A DNA stretch of 64,000 bases. Origin: UBA1447 sp964627535. Lineage in GTDB: Bacteria; Bacillota; Clostridia; Oscillospirales; Acutalibacteraceae. Location: contig CAZVJW010000008.1 in assembly GCA_964627535.1 (NCBI GenBank), positions 1 to 64,000 on the forward strand, written 5' to 3'. The notes under the pieces are model-generated. The model did no database searches and was not told where the DNA came from. It saw only the letters and a program-made list of their open reading frames with translations. Position 1 is the stretch's first letter; the number at the start of each line of letters is the position of its first letter. Positions 8,625 through 18,770 of the stretch are shown here, in pieces. The position numbers were made by a program, and so were the translations under genes.

Positions 8625-10121
8625 TTAAATATTAGGCTGTGACTTTTCTGTTTCATTCTGTACTCCTCTTGCTTCTTCGCCTTCTTGGATGGCTTGTCTT
8701 TTTAAGGCTCTCATTTGCGCCAGTTCCTCATACATCCTTTCCCGGGTCGCATGTGAACCTTTATAGAAAAATTTCGGGATATACGATGGCAATCCGGTTA
8801 AACCCGGCAGTAATGTACAACAGGCGAACAACAGGAACTTTGTTCGGTCTGTCTGCTTTCCGAAACCCGAACTCAGCGAATAGCCGATTTTTATCATAAT
8901 TATATTGCGAATCGGCCCCATTGCAATTCCGGCGATTTTTTGTATCAGCCCTTTTGCCGCAAGGGTTGTGCCCTCGGTCCTGTATCCGTTTTTCCACTCA
9001 CAGTAGTCCAGTGCTTCGGTCATCATCATCTTCGGAATTATTTTGTATACGCTTAATGTGGACTTGTAAATTAAATCCTTCACCATATAGGCCGCGCCCA
9101 TAACCCAAATATTGTTATATAACCCTTTTTTTCCTTTTCCGCCGATGATGCCAATCAAGAACAGTAAAATATTGGTAATCTCCTTTTGAATGCCGCCAAA
9201 AATCCATAAAGACTTGGTTGAAAACTTTTTTTGTGCCCACGGTAAATAAGTATAACTTAAAAAAGATATCGGGACGCCTGGAATCACAATAATATTTTGA
9301 AGTGAAACGACTCCGAGAACATCTGTAAAATAGTTTTGAGTTCCGGTATCAAATTTAAATATTCCGATTAAATCCGCTATCAGCATGATCATCATCGGCC
9401 TGTTATTCACAATTGTTCTAATCCCTTCTTTAAAGCTGTGCTTGTCGATGGTCTGCGCTATTCTCTCCCTTGCGACGGAAAAATAAAGCAAAGCAGCCAT
9501 ACCGCCGTACACGGCACAAAAAGTGCCCATCGACAGGTAGGCTGATTGCATGGTCATATTGATTTTATTGTGATTGATAAGGTCAATCAGCAAGCCCATG
9601 AACATACCGGGAAAGTTTTCCCACAGGGCAGAAATAACCTCAGCAATTGTAAAGAGCAAAATCCGGTCATGCGGGTTTGGCGACATGCTCGATATGAATC
9701 CGGTTTCCGAAAAGCTTCGGAATGTACCCATCAGTTCGCCGGTCATTCCCAAAACAGTTGAATAAATCAGTTTGTTAAAATTCTTTGGGTTGCGGTTAAA
9801 AAAAAACGGCGTCAGCCAGCCAAGAATAGCAATCAATGTGCCCGGAATGGCAAAAGCCAACAGATAAGGTTTGAATTTGCCCCAGCGCGTTTGAGTTTTG
9901 TCAACCAGAACCCCTGCGAAAGCATCGTTTATAATATCCCAAATTCCGCCGATTAAACCTGCAATCGCTCCCCAGCGAAAATCAATTTTAACAAGGTCGA
10001 GATTAAACCGCCCGTTGTAATCACTGATATTGACGCTTTTAGAAGAATCAAAAACACAATAAGCAAACGTCTCTTTGGTACCGATATAGCGCCGGTCATG
10101 GAAATTAACACTCTCTGCCAT
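8625..10121 (-). CDS. GPH-family (MFS_2) sugar:cation symporter
   Basis: A 498-residue, roughly 12-helix transporter of the glycoside-pentoside-hexuronide symporter family. The helix 2/3 signature reads DAFAGVLVDKTQTRWGKF and a later cytoplasmic signature reads ALDYCEWKNGYRTEG; both are diagnostic. It is closely similar to the product at 33022-34512, including the N-terminal pattern RRYIGTKETFAYCVFDSSK, so the two are paralogues. The C-terminus is a charged cytoplasmic tail. It lies 79 bp downstream of the 1308-residue lyase-like gene and probably delivers its oligosaccharide substrate. The ribosome binding site upstream of the ATG at 10121 is weak (GAAAG). Confidence 0.88.
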   Translation of the reverse strand: MAESVNFHDRRYIGTKETFAYCVFDSSKSVNISDYNGRFNLDLVKIDFRWGAIAGLIGGIWDIINDAFAGVLVDKTQTRWGKFKPYLLAFAIPGTLIAILGWLTPFFFNRNPKNFNKLIYSTVLGMTGELMGTFRSFSETGFISSMSPNPHDRILLFTIAEVISALWENFPGMFMGLLIDLINHNKINMTMQSAYLSMGTFCAVYGGMAALLYFSVARERIAQTIDKHSFKEGIRTIVNNRPMMIMLIADLIGIFKFDTGTQNYFTDVLGVVSLQNIIVIPGVPISFLSYTYLPWAQKKFSTKSLWIFGGIQKEITNILLFLIGIIGGKGKKGLYNNIWVMGAAYMVKDLIYKSTLSVYKIIPKMMMTEALDYCEWKNGYRTEGTTLAAKGLIQKIAGIAMGPIRNIIMIKIGYSLSSGFGKQTDRTKFLLFACCTLLPGLTGLPSYIPKFFYKGSHATRERMYEELAQMRALKRQAIQEGEEARGVQNETEKSQPNI

Positions 10122-10200
10122 TATATCACGCTTTCAGATTTCGTTATTTAGCTTTTTTGCTCCCGGCAAGCTTAAAGTCAGATTTCATGTTTTGATTACA

Positions 10201-13200
10201 TCAATCATCCGCCTGGTATTGCTCCGGAGAGGGTTTGCACTGATGGATGTTCAGTGCATAAAACGGGTGGTGGTTATACAGTGAGTTTCTATCAAACGAT
10301 TTTTTATTCGGTGACCAGTTGGCAAGGCTTTCCGGATTGTCGTCAATTATGTTCGAAAGAGAACCTTCACCGTTCAGGTTTATGGCAGCGACGGCAAACT
10401 GTTCGATATCCATGCCGTCCTTTTGATAATTGAATTCGCGCGTATCTCCTTTATAGAGCAGGCGAAAATCTCCCTGCAGCTCACGCGCATAAAGCACATA
10501 CCCGCAGGCACCCATTATTTCACCCCATGAAAGGAGTTCGCCTCCGGCTGTAAATTCGAGCGTCAGACCATCCGGAGACAATGGAAGATGTTTGCTGATA
10601 AATGCCGGGTATTCGTGTGATTGCACTCCGCAATGTTCTGCGTTTTGAGCAGTCACACAGAAATGATATTTTGTTTCATTATCAAGCCCATCAAGTTCAC
10701 ATCGTGTGCTGTCTGCAAATGCGGAATGAATCCATGTTTTTCCGCCATCGCGGCTCATTTCAACTTCATATTTATCGGCGCTGTGAACCGCGGACCATTT
10801 TATATCCGCCTGCCCGCTCCCGGTTGCGATATGTAAGATTTGCGGAGAAGCGGGAACAGGTAAATATCCCTTCTGCGTAAGGTTCAGCTTATGTTCTCCC
10901 TTCGGGATGAATACAAAGCCCCGCTCATCCAAAACAGCCTTCTCGCCGTCAATGTAAATTTCATCGTCTCCGTCTTTTCCCGTGACGCAAACGCGCGAAT
11001 CGAAAAGCGAAGCAGCCCGGCCTTCAATGGTGTGCGCGCGGAAATCATATAGAGATACTGCAACCGGTTTTTCACCTTCGATTTCGATTTTTATGTCATT
11101 GTAAGCAAGCAGGCTGCCGTCAAACAACGCTAACGAACAAGCCCCGTCCGCACAGACTCGCACTGCGCCGGATGCTCCTTTGAAAGACACTCCGTCACAA
11201 TCAAATTTAATTGTTTTTGGGCTGCGTATAATATAATCGGCCCATTCGTCTCCGCACCGGACAACCGCACACCCGTCTGCATATTCCGCTTTTATTCCGC
11301 CCCTGTGTGTGACAAGCGCCACACTGTCCCCCATGCCGTGGTACCAAACGCTCTTGCTTTCCGGTGTAAACAATTCCCATCGGTTATCGGTCTTAGTTAA
11401 TATTTGAATATCCGGAAAATCGTCATATAGGGCAACATTCCACGCAAAGCGGGTTTTTGTATGTGTGGAACCGACCGCGTCATAAATCAGGATATAGTCG
11501 CTATGTGAAAGCGTAACGCTGCGGCTTTGATATTCCGGCCATCCGTAGGAATCGGGGCAAACTTCGGAATCAATTTTGGCAAACTGAAAATTGCCCATAT
11601 CGAAGTAGCCGTTCGTCATCACATTCGGGCCGATGGACCGGTATTTAAAGCCTTTCCAAACCCCGAACATACACCCTGCGTCACAGTCATTAAATATGCC
11701 GTCGCCGATTTCTTCCGTGCCGTTGTGGCTGTAAGCCTTGCCGGCCGCGTAATAGTAGATTGCGCCGTTGCCGCCGATACCGGCCGTCCCCCAACGATAA
11801 TTCGGACCATCATCTATCTGCTGCAAATGCACCGACACTTCATTCTCCGTTTCGATCGCGCTGCGCAGCACAACACCGTAACCGGTAAACGCGCAGGAAC
11901 GGAAATTAGGCCGTGTTCCGCCGTCCCGTTTCTCCCGCTCCGAAAGCGCCTCAAACAGTTTGCTGCGGGACTGTGCCTCAGCTTCCACATCGTCATAATG
12001 TGAAATATACCTGAGATTTTCTGCCGTGAGCGGCGCGTACCGCTCCAACGCAAGGGCCAGATGCCACATGGAGTTCGGCGGGCTGCGCCTTGCGCTGTGC
12101 GCGCCCTGTGGCGGGTGCAGTCTGCGGCGGTCTTTGCCTTCCAACCAACAGTCCTTGCTCCAGTACCGGTCATTCTGCAGGTGCAAAGCCAGCGTTTGCG
12201 GGTTATCCCCGTTGAAGGGTGCCGTCAGCGAATGCAGCAGAAATTGCCCAAGCATTTCGGTTTCGGGCGTGCATGCTGTGTTTTTTCGTCCGCCGATGAT
12301 GCGTGCAATGGTATGCGCGTCCAAGGTATTTAGGTAAGCCCAGATATACAGCCCGAGGTTTTCCGCCCACCGGCCGCCGCGAAGCATGAATTGTTTAAGA
12401 GGCGGGCGAGTCATAAACTTTGACGTCAACGGTATCAGTTTTTCAAAAGTATGCATGAATAATTCATAATCGGGATGATCCGGAAAAAGACTTCCTGTTG
12501 TGGCAAGGCTGCATTTTACATCAGCCAAAAGGTTCGGCGGACCGCCGTGCACAACAAACATCGGCATACAGCATTCGCCCTGCGCAAGGTAAAGCAGGAG
12601 AAGTAAAATCGCCTCCGTCTGTTCCCTCTGAGCGTCGCTGAATTGAGCATACAACAGATTATAAGTGCTGAAATATTGGTCACTCATACGCCGGTAAGGC
12701 ACGCCGGAAAAACCGCAGTTTACGGTTGCGCCGTAAAGCGGCAGAGACGGCACGAGCAGATAAGTAAACATATACTCCAGCATAGCCTCCGGCGAGTATG
12801 AACTTGGATGCGAACAAATCTTTTCGGCGCGGCGCGCTTCTTTCGGATAGGTGAGCGTGTATTCTTTGATCTTGTCAAGGTTCAACGTGTTATACCAGTT
12901 TTCAAGGTAGTTAGCATAACTCACCGCGAACAGACCGAGCTTTGGCGCGGGAAAACCGTCAAAACCTTTCAGTCTTTCAATCACTTCATAAAAACATGCC
13001 TTATCTTTTTCGTGGCTGTATACCGTTAACCCTATTCTGCGTGTACCGTTTGCGACGGGAAAGCGCCACCATAGGTTATTGTTTTCATAAAAATATTTTA
13101 TAGCCGAGCCGTCCCACGACGTGAAAATATCATACCGCTCATTATCCCAGTTTTCACAGCTGCGAAGGAAAATGCCGACGCTCCGGCCGCTTCGCTCGTC

Positions 13201-14127
13201 CCAAAAACACGCGTTTTTGTTGCGGGCGACCGCGTTTGTTGTTTCAAACACATTGAGCCTGAAAGGCAGCTCGCCCTGTTCGCCGACAGTCGGCAAATCC
13301 ATCGGGTGGGTGAAGCTTTCCACATAGGGTTCGTCAATTTTATGCCACGGGTAATCCTCAAAAGTTTTGTAAGAGGGGTTCTCCCGGAATTTGCCGGGGT
13401 TGTTCGGGGCATACCGGTGGGTAGGTTTAAAGCCGCTCAGATCAAACCGCCAATAGACATGTCCATCCGCGTCAATGCCGCTCACCTGCTCATCCAGCGT
13501 GATAAAATCAAGTTTGTCATATAAGCAGATATCTGCCCGATATCTGCCGCTGCCTTCAAAAATATATTCCACGCGGAAACGTGTGAAAACCACGCCGGAC
13601 TCTATGCAGCTTGCTTTGATTTGAGTAACCCTGCGCCAGCCGGATATTAACTGTGAATTTCCGACCCACCCGTTTTCGTCTTTTAATGCCGTTACCGGAC
13701 CACAGGGATTTTGGGGAAACTCGCAGGATTTCGGCAGCTTAATCTGTATCAGGGAATTGGCTAAAATGATGCCGTCTTCCGCCTCGCTTACGGTCACGGA
13801 ACATTCAAAAGCAGCCGATGTCCCCTTTTCCAACCGGAATATTCTTGACCTGCCGGACGGCAAATCCGTCATAAAAGTAACATCGGCATTCAGCAGCGTT
13901 CCGTCACCGCGGCAGACAATACCTGAAAACTGGCAGGGCGTTTGCCTCGAATCGGACAGCAAAATCAGATCTTCCGCGCGCACGCTGTCGCCCGAAAAGT
14001 CAACCCGGTAGGTAACCGGTGTCAGCGGCCAGCTGTAAAGCGGGTAATGAATATGGTCTTCCAGTTTGAATTCCAAGGTTTCGCGGAAGATATGGATTTG
14101 TTTTTGCTTAATGAAGGCCTTGTTCAT
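10201..14127 (-). CDS. Large cytoplasmic polysaccharide-lyase-like protein with C-terminal FN3 modules
   Basis: A 1308-residue protein with no signal peptide. An N-terminal beta-rich region (about 1-430) is followed by a helical region (430-700) and a second beta-rich region (about 700-1090) with motifs such as NYRWGTAGIGGNGAIYYY and SRSVTLSHSDYILIYDAVGS, which recall heparinase II/III-like lyases. It ends with two fibronectin type III-like units (about 1095-1190 and 1195-1285; IKWSAVHSADKYEVEMSRDG is seen in the first). I infer a lyase or hydrolase acting on oligosaccharides inside the cell, fed by the GPH transporter immediately downstream; no catalytic residues could be assigned. GGAG lies 5 bp before the ATG. 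FN3 units on a protein without an export signal are unusual. Confidence 0.6.
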   Translation of the reverse strand: MNKAFIKQKQIHIFRETLEFKLEDHIHYPLYSWPLTPVTYRVDFSGDSVRAEDLILLSDSRQTPCQFSGIVCRGDGTLLNADVTFMTDLPSGRSRIFRLEKGTSAAFECSVTVSEAEDGIILANSLIQIKLPKSCEFPQNPCGPVTALKDENGWVGNSQLISGWRRVTQIKASCIESGVVFTRFRVEYIFEGSGRYRADICLYDKLDFITLDEQVSGIDADGHVYWRFDLSGFKPTHRYAPNNPGKFRENPSYKTFEDYPWHKIDEPYVESFTHPMDLPTVGEQGELPFRLNVFETTNAVARNKNACFWDERSGRSVGIFLRSCENWDNERYDIFTSWDGSAIKYFYENNNLWWRFPVANGTRRIGLTVYSHEKDKACFYEVIERLKGFDGFPAPKLGLFAVSYANYLENWYNTLNLDKIKEYTLTYPKEARRAEKICSHPSSYSPEAMLEYMFTYLLVPSLPLYGATVNCGFSGVPYRRMSDQYFSTYNLLYAQFSDAQREQTEAILLLLLYLAQGECCMPMFVVHGGPPNLLADVKCSLATTGSLFPDHPDYELFMHTFEKLIPLTSKFMTRPPLKQFMLRGGRWAENLGLYIWAYLNTLDAHTIARIIGGRKNTACTPETEMLGQFLLHSLTAPFNGDNPQTLALHLQNDRYWSKDCWLEGKDRRRLHPPQGAHSARRSPPNSMWHLALALERYAPLTAENLRYISHYDDVEAEAQSRSKLFEALSEREKRDGGTRPNFRSCAFTGYGVVLRSAIETENEVSVHLQQIDDGPNYRWGTAGIGGNGAIYYYAAGKAYSHNGTEEIGDGIFNDCDAGCMFGVWKGFKYRSIGPNVMTNGYFDMGNFQFAKIDSEVCPDSYGWPEYQSRSVTLSHSDYILIYDAVGSTHTKTRFAWNVALYDDFPDIQILTKTDNRWELFTPESKSVWYHGMGDSVALVTHRGGIKAEYADGCAVVRCGDEWADYIIRSPKTIKFDCDGVSFKGASGAVRVCADGACSLALFDGSLLAYNDIKIEIEGEKPVAVSLYDFRAHTIEGRAASLFDSRVCVTGKDGDDEIYIDGEKAVLDERGFVFIPKGEHKLNLTQKGYLPVPASPQILHIATGSGQADIKWSAVHSADKYEVEMSRDGGKTWIHSAFADSTRCELDGLDNETKYHFCVTAQNAEHCGVQSHEYPAFISKHLPLSPDGLTLEFTAGGELLSWGEIMGACGYVLYARELQGDFRLLYKGDTREFNYQKDGMDIEQFAVAAINLNGEGSLSNIIDDNPESLANWSPNKKSFDRNSLYNHHPFYALNIHQCKPSPEQYQADD

Positions 14128-14163
14128 GGCGGCTCCTTTTTTACTGCAAAATTTTCTCTCCCA

Positions 14164-15347
14164 CTACTGCTGACTATCGTATTGCTTTGTTAAGAACTCC
14201 GTTACCTCTGCCCAGGCAGCCTTGCTTTCCGGCATCATATTTCCGGCCATTTGAAACACATGGAACATTCCTTCATATTTCGTCAGTTTAACATCAACTC
14301 CGGCGGCTTTCGCTTTTTCGAAAACCGCCAGAGAATCGCTCTCAAGTATTTCATATGTACCGACTTGAAGCAGCATTGGCGGGAAGCCCGAGAAGCTGCC
14401 ATAAATCGGCGAAAGGTATTTATCCTGCAAGTCGGCATTGCCGGCATATGTCGGCGGCACAAAGTTCTCATCAATTGCAGTGCCTTCCTTTATACCAAAC
14501 AAAGGGTCCTTGTAGATATTGGTCGTATGTGACTCGCCTTTTCCTGCCAAGTCAGCCCAAGGCGACATGCAAACCATCGCACTGGGTAAAGCTTTGCCTT
14601 CATCACGAAGTTTTTCAACAAGCGCAAGAGTAAGGTTGCCGCCCGCACTGTCACCGGCAATAATGATGTTTTCGGGCTTATAGCCTTGCGCGATTAAAAA
14701 TTCCCATCCCTCCTGTGCATCTTCCAATGCGGCAGGATATGTGTTTTTCGGGGCAATGCGGTAATCAAGTGATGCCACATCGGCGCCGCCCGATAATTTC
14801 GAATATCTAACGGCGAAATCTCGATATATGTCCATAAATCCGATAACATATCCACCGCCATGCAGCTGGTAAATAATTTTGTGTTAGATTTGCCGGTATT
14901 TTTCAGGATCTCTAAACTCGACTCCGACAGATCAAATCTTTGGTTTGTATAACCGGCCGGCGGTTTCCATTTCGACACTTTACTTGCGAATTCAGCTCCC
15001 TTGGAAAACAACCCGCCATCCTGTAAAGCAGGCATCTGCATAACCAATCGTATGCTTTCACGCGCAAGAGTTCCGGCAAAGGATACTTTTAAATCAGGTC
15101 TGCCGAATATTAAACCTGTATAGGCAAGAACAACAGCAAAAACCCAGCAGGCAAAAATCCGCCAGCCATTCCAAAACCCGGTTTTACGGGTCAAAACAAG
15201 AAGTGCTGCAACAACTGCAGGACATAGATATGCATACCACTTGCATTCAATTAACAGCATTAAACAAAATACCCAGCCAAATACTGCCAATAAGGCAATC
15301 CCGAAAAGAATTGTTTTGCTCTTTGATTTCTTTAGGCTTTTCATCAT
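14164..15347 (-). pseudogene. HSL-family alpha/beta hydrolase (esterase/lipase), frameshifted
   Basis: Two overlapping frames make one hormone-sensitive-lipase-type esterase of about 394 residues. The N-terminal part (15347 downwards) starts MMKSLKKSKSK and has two or three membrane helices. The C-terminal part has the nucleophile motif GDSAGGNL and the base in MFHVFQ. The signature HGGG box (YQLHGGGYVIGF) is intact in the second frame but broken in the first. The switch maps to a run of four T at 14877-14880 (A on the coding strand), where a fifth would restore one frame. A homopolymer slip in sequencing or a recent mutation are both possible. GGGGG precedes the ATGATG start, which is preferred over the ATG at 15407. 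It lies 36 bp upstream of the lyase-like gene. Confidence 0.8.
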
Positions 15348-15519
15348 GACCCCCGTTATATAGAAGTAATATTTTAAGGGAATATATTTCTTTGTGTTCG
15401 CTATCATTTCTTCGTAAAGCCCGCGGCGGCTTCATAAGCGATATTGATGCTGTTTATCTTGCCGTTATCGTGAAATTTTCTATTCATCTCCCTATGATAG
15501 CTGTTGTTTCCATGTAAAT

Positions 15520-16806
15520 TTAATCAAAATACTCATTACAGACTTCTTCCAGGCAATACTTGCCGCGCCGGTAAGGTTCTCTGTCTATCCACATTCCGTT
15601 TGTGAAATCCGGTACAGGAACCGGTATGCTTCCCATCGCAACCGATTGCTCCGAAAGGCAGGTTACAGACATCCATGCGGCGGCATCATAAACATCAATC
15701 GGAGGTTGAACATGATTGATTACACTTTCGGCAAATGCGCAAAGCACAAGGTAATCCATCCCGCCGTGTCCGCCGGCGTGAATGCCGTCTTTCGCATATT
15801 GCTTCCACAAAGGATGTTCATATTTTTCTCTATAGGGTGAAAAAGGTTCCCATTTATGTTTCGGGCTGCTGTCTTGAAGATAAATTTGCTCGCCGTCTTC
15901 CATCCAGACACCTTTTGTTCCTTGAATTTTGTAGTTCCGGGAATACGGCCGCGGTAAAGTGCATTCGTTTGATAATAGTATCGTTTCGCCATGGGCGCAT
16001 TTTATGACAGTCGTCACAATATCGCCCTGCTCGAAACAAACCGTAGCAAGCTCACGTTTTTCACGGTTAACGTCATCCATTGTAAAATCGAATTTCAATA
16101 TATCATGGTCAAATCTGTCGCCGGTCACCCAATTATGCAGTCCTCTTGATTTACTTGCGGTTGAGGTTAATGACAGAAATCGGTTGCCTCTGTTAATACT
16201 CAGCAGTTTTGATATAGGTCCTAATTGATGAGTCGGATACAAGTCGCCGTTGCGGTTGATAAAGTTCGGCAGTCTTCCGTGCCGAAGCAGTTTACCCAGG
16301 GCGATTTCATCGCACAAGTCATGCTGATATCCTCCCTGAAGATGGATAATCTCACCAAAAAGCCCTTGTCTTGCCATATTGAAAAGAGCCAGCTCATTTC
16401 TGTCATAACAGCAATTTTCAAGAAGCATACAGAACTTCCCGGTTTCTTCCGAAACACGGACCATTTGCAGGCACTCTTCCAAAGAAGCCGCTCCACCGAC
16501 CTCGATGGCAATATTTTTACCGGCGCGCATTGCGTCAACAGCAATACGGCTGTGCGTAATCCATGTGGTACAGCATAAAACAGCAGAGATATCCTCCCTG
16601 GCCAGCAACTCTTTGTAGTCAAGATATTTGTCAGGGGTATTCCCGGCTTTTTCCCGAACAATATCAACCCCGTTTTGTGCTCTGTCTTCCAATTTGTCAC
16701 AAACCGCGGTTACCTTTACCCCCTTGACAGAGACTAATTCTCTAAGCATTTCGCGGCCTCTGCCGCTGATACCGATTATACCGAAGTTAGCTGGCTTTTT
16801 TTCCAT
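15520..16806 (-). CDS. GH109-like NAD-dependent glycosidase (Gfo/Idh/MocA fold)
   Basis: A 428-residue protein with an N-terminal Rossmann fold (NFGIIGISGRGREML) and a C-terminal Gfo/Idh/MocA domain. Several motifs match the GH109 alpha-N-acetylgalactosaminidase group rather than ordinary dehydrogenases: LLENCCYDRNELALFNM, GGYQHDL, NGDLYPTHQLGPISK and NINRGNRF-like SINRGNRFLSLTS. The usual EKP lysine is replaced (IAIEVGG), also seen in that group. GH109 enzymes use tightly bound NAD to cleave alpha-GalNAc, including blood-group A and mucin glycans. There is no signal peptide, so it would act inside the cell unless exported otherwise. GGAGG lies 6 bp upstream of the ATG. Other Gfo/Idh sugar-modifying activities remain possible. 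Confidence 0.68.
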   Translation of the reverse strand: MEKKPANFGIIGISGRGREMLRELVSVKGVKVTAVCDKLEDRAQNGVDIVREKAGNTPDKYLDYKELLAREDISAVLCCTTWITHSRIAVDAMRAGKNIAIEVGGAASLEECLQMVRVSEETGKFCMLLENCCYDRNELALFNMARQGLFGEIIHLQGGYQHDLCDEIALGKLLRHGRLPNFINRNGDLYPTHQLGPISKLLSINRGNRFLSLTSTASKSRGLHNWVTGDRFDHDILKFDFTMDDVNREKRELATVCFEQGDIVTTVIKCAHGETILLSNECTLPRPYSRNYKIQGTKGVWMEDGEQIYLQDSSPKHKWEPFSPYREKYEHPLWKQYAKDGIHAGGHGGMDYLVLCAFAESVINHVQPPIDVYDAAAWMSVTCLSEQSVAMGSIPVPVPDFTNGMWIDREPYRRGKYCLEEVCNEYFD

Positions 16807-16944
16807 TTAATATCCTCCAAAATATTTATGATTAAGTCTTTTGAATTCATACGAATAATAGTATAACATATCCGACTGCAAGCATAATAACAACCAAAAC
16901 AATAAATTTCGATTGTCTCTATTAAAAAGTGCGGATTTTCACTT

Positions 16945-17045
16945 ATACTAATTACTCATAAAGCCTAACAAAAAAACCCGCACAAAACAATACAAATCAA
17001 AGCTTTCGCTTGATTCTTTTAGGTTTTTTAATCGTGAATTAGTAT
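16945..17045 (+). repeat. ATACTAAT palindromic element, copy 4
   Basis: A 101-bp copy of the variant with ATACTAATTACTCATAA at one end and AATCGTGAATTAGTAT at the other. It lies 36 bp behind the stop codon of the acyl-CoA ligase gene and upstream of the GH109-like gene. Confidence 0.85.
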
Positions 17046-17081
17046 TAACTGAATCCGCACTTGGTTTATAAAGAACATCGT

Positions 17082-18716
17082 TTAATTGGTTGTCTGCGCT
17101 TCTACAAGACGTTTGCCGCAATAAATCTCACGCAGCTTCGGCTTTTCGATTTTACCGGTTGGATTCCTTGGAACCGGAGCAAATATAATTTTACGCGGGC
17201 GTTTGTAGCGGGGCAGGTCCACACAGAACTCGTTAATATCATCTTCGGTGCAGACAGCACCTTCCTTGAGCTCAATGATTGCCGCCGCCATTTCACCGAG
17301 GCGTTCGTCGGGCATACCGATAACCGCAACATCCTTGATGGCCGGATGCGCGCGCAGGTAATCTTCAATCTGCACAGGGTACAGATTTTCGCCGCCGCTG
17401 ATGATAACATCTTTCTTGCGGTCAACCAAATAAATAAATCCGTCCTCGTCCATTCGGGCGACATCCCCGGTAAATAGCCAACCATCTTTGAGTATTTCCG
17501 CGGTGGCTTTCGGATTGTTGTAGTAGCACTTCATAACGCCGGGGCCTTTAACAATGAGTTCGCCTGTTTCGCCCTGAGGCAGCTGCTTGCCTTTTTCATC
17601 AACAATGGCAGTTTCCCAAAGATAACCGGCTTTACCTATTGCGCCAACCTTGTGGATGTTTTCTACACCAAGATGGACGCAGCCGGGTCCGCTTGATTCG
17701 CTCAATCCGTAGTTGGTATCATAATCATGGTTCGGGAACACCTGCTTCCAGCGTCGTATTAGACTGGGCGGTACAGGCTGCGCACCGATATGCATCAGCC
17801 TCCATTGACTTAAACGGTAATCATCAAGCTTTATGTCGCCCCGGTCAATGGAATCCAAAATATCTTGAGCCCAGGGTACAAGAAGCCAAACAATAGTTGC
17901 TTTTTCCTCCGACACCGCTCGAACGACCCATTCAGGCTTAATTCCGCGCAGAATAACAGCCTTGCTGCCAACAAGCAGGCTGCCGAACCAATGCATTTTT
18001 GCGCCTGTATGGTAAAGCGGCGGAATGCACAAAAACACATCGTCATGCGTTTGGGAATGATGATTTTGTTCAGTCAGGCAGGAAGCGACGAGCGAACCAT
18101 GCGAATGAAGAATGGCCTTCGGCAAGCCTGTTGTACCGGATGAAAAATATATCGCGGCATCGTCCGTATCCAGCAGTTCGACCGCAGGTGCTATAGATGA
18201 ACAATGATGCACCAGTTTATCATAGCTGTCGGCAAAGGTTGGCTTGTTCTCGCCGACATAGAAAAATGTTTTTACCCCATGCAGGTGATCAAAAACCTGT
18301 TCAACACGTCCGATGAATTCAGGGCCAAAGATCAGCGTATTTGCCTCTGCAAGCTCCAGACAATATTTTATTTCATCCGCGGTATAGCGGAAGTTCAAGG
18401 GCACCGCAAGCGCTCCGGTTTTAAGAATGCCGAAGTAAACAGGTAGCCATTCGAGACAGTTCATCAGTAAAACCGCGACCTTGTCTCCTTTTTGAATTCC
18501 GCGGGTGATTAAAAGGTTGGCAAAACGGTTTGCTTTTATATCAAATTCTTTCCAGGTCATTTCGCGGCGGTACTTTTCGGGAGAACTTGTCTCAATCAAG
18601 TTATACTCCCGCCATGTGACAGCATGATCCGGTTGATTTGAAGGATTGATTTCGACGAGGCTGACCTCATTCGGATAAAGTTTCGCGTTTTTTTCAAGGA
18701 AATCAATAATCGGCAT
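17082..18716 (-). CDS. AMP-forming acyl-CoA ligase (ANL superfamily)
   Basis: A 544-residue adenylating enzyme that activates a carboxylic acid to an acyl-AMP and then to an acyl-CoA thioester. The core motifs are complete: the P-loop-like YFSSGTTGLPKA, YGLSESSG, the hinge LFTGDVARMDEDGFIYLVDR, KKDVIISGGENLYP, and the C-terminal catalytic lysine in PRNPTGKIEKP. The start is the ATG at 18716, because AAGGA lies 8 bp upstream; an ATG six codons earlier lacks a site. Transcription appears to be controlled by a tyrosine-type T-box leader immediately upstream (18771-19092), which is unusual for this family and points to an amino-acid-linked acid, perhaps aromatic, as substrate (inference). Fatty-acid or aryl-acid specificity cannot be told apart. 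Confidence 0.85.
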   Translation of the reverse strand: MPIIDFLEKNAKLYPNEVSLVEINPSNQPDHAVTWREYNLIETSSPEKYRREMTWKEFDIKANRFANLLITRGIQKGDKVAVLLMNCLEWLPVYFGILKTGALAVPLNFRYTADEIKYCLELAEANTLIFGPEFIGRVEQVFDHLHGVKTFFYVGENKPTFADSYDKLVHHCSSIAPAVELLDTDDAAIYFSSGTTGLPKAILHSHGSLVASCLTEQNHHSQTHDDVFLCIPPLYHTGAKMHWFGSLLVGSKAVILRGIKPEWVVRAVSEEKATIVWLLVPWAQDILDSIDRGDIKLDDYRLSQWRLMHIGAQPVPPSLIRRWKQVFPNHDYDTNYGLSESSGPGCVHLGVENIHKVGAIGKAGYLWETAIVDEKGKQLPQGETGELIVKGPGVMKCYYNNPKATAEILKDGWLFTGDVARMDEDGFIYLVDRKKDVIISGGENLYPVQIEDYLRAHPAIKDVAVIGMPDERLGEMAAAIIELKEGAVCTEDDINEFCVDLPRYKRPRKIIFAPVPRNPTGKIEKPKLREIYCGKRLVEAQTTN

Positions 18717-18770
18717 TGTTAGCATCCTTCCCATTCTTTAATATTCTTAATAGTTACAAACAACTCAATA

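Noticed and set aside
14694..15407. Stand-alone membrane protein of 237 residues
   Set aside because: Its C-terminal third is out-of-frame esterase sequence. Restoring one base joins it to the esterase domain.
16221..16700. Antisense open frames of 100-160 codons over the GH109-like gene
   Set aside because: They mirror a strongly coding region with conserved motifs on one strand and lack ribosome binding sites or family features.
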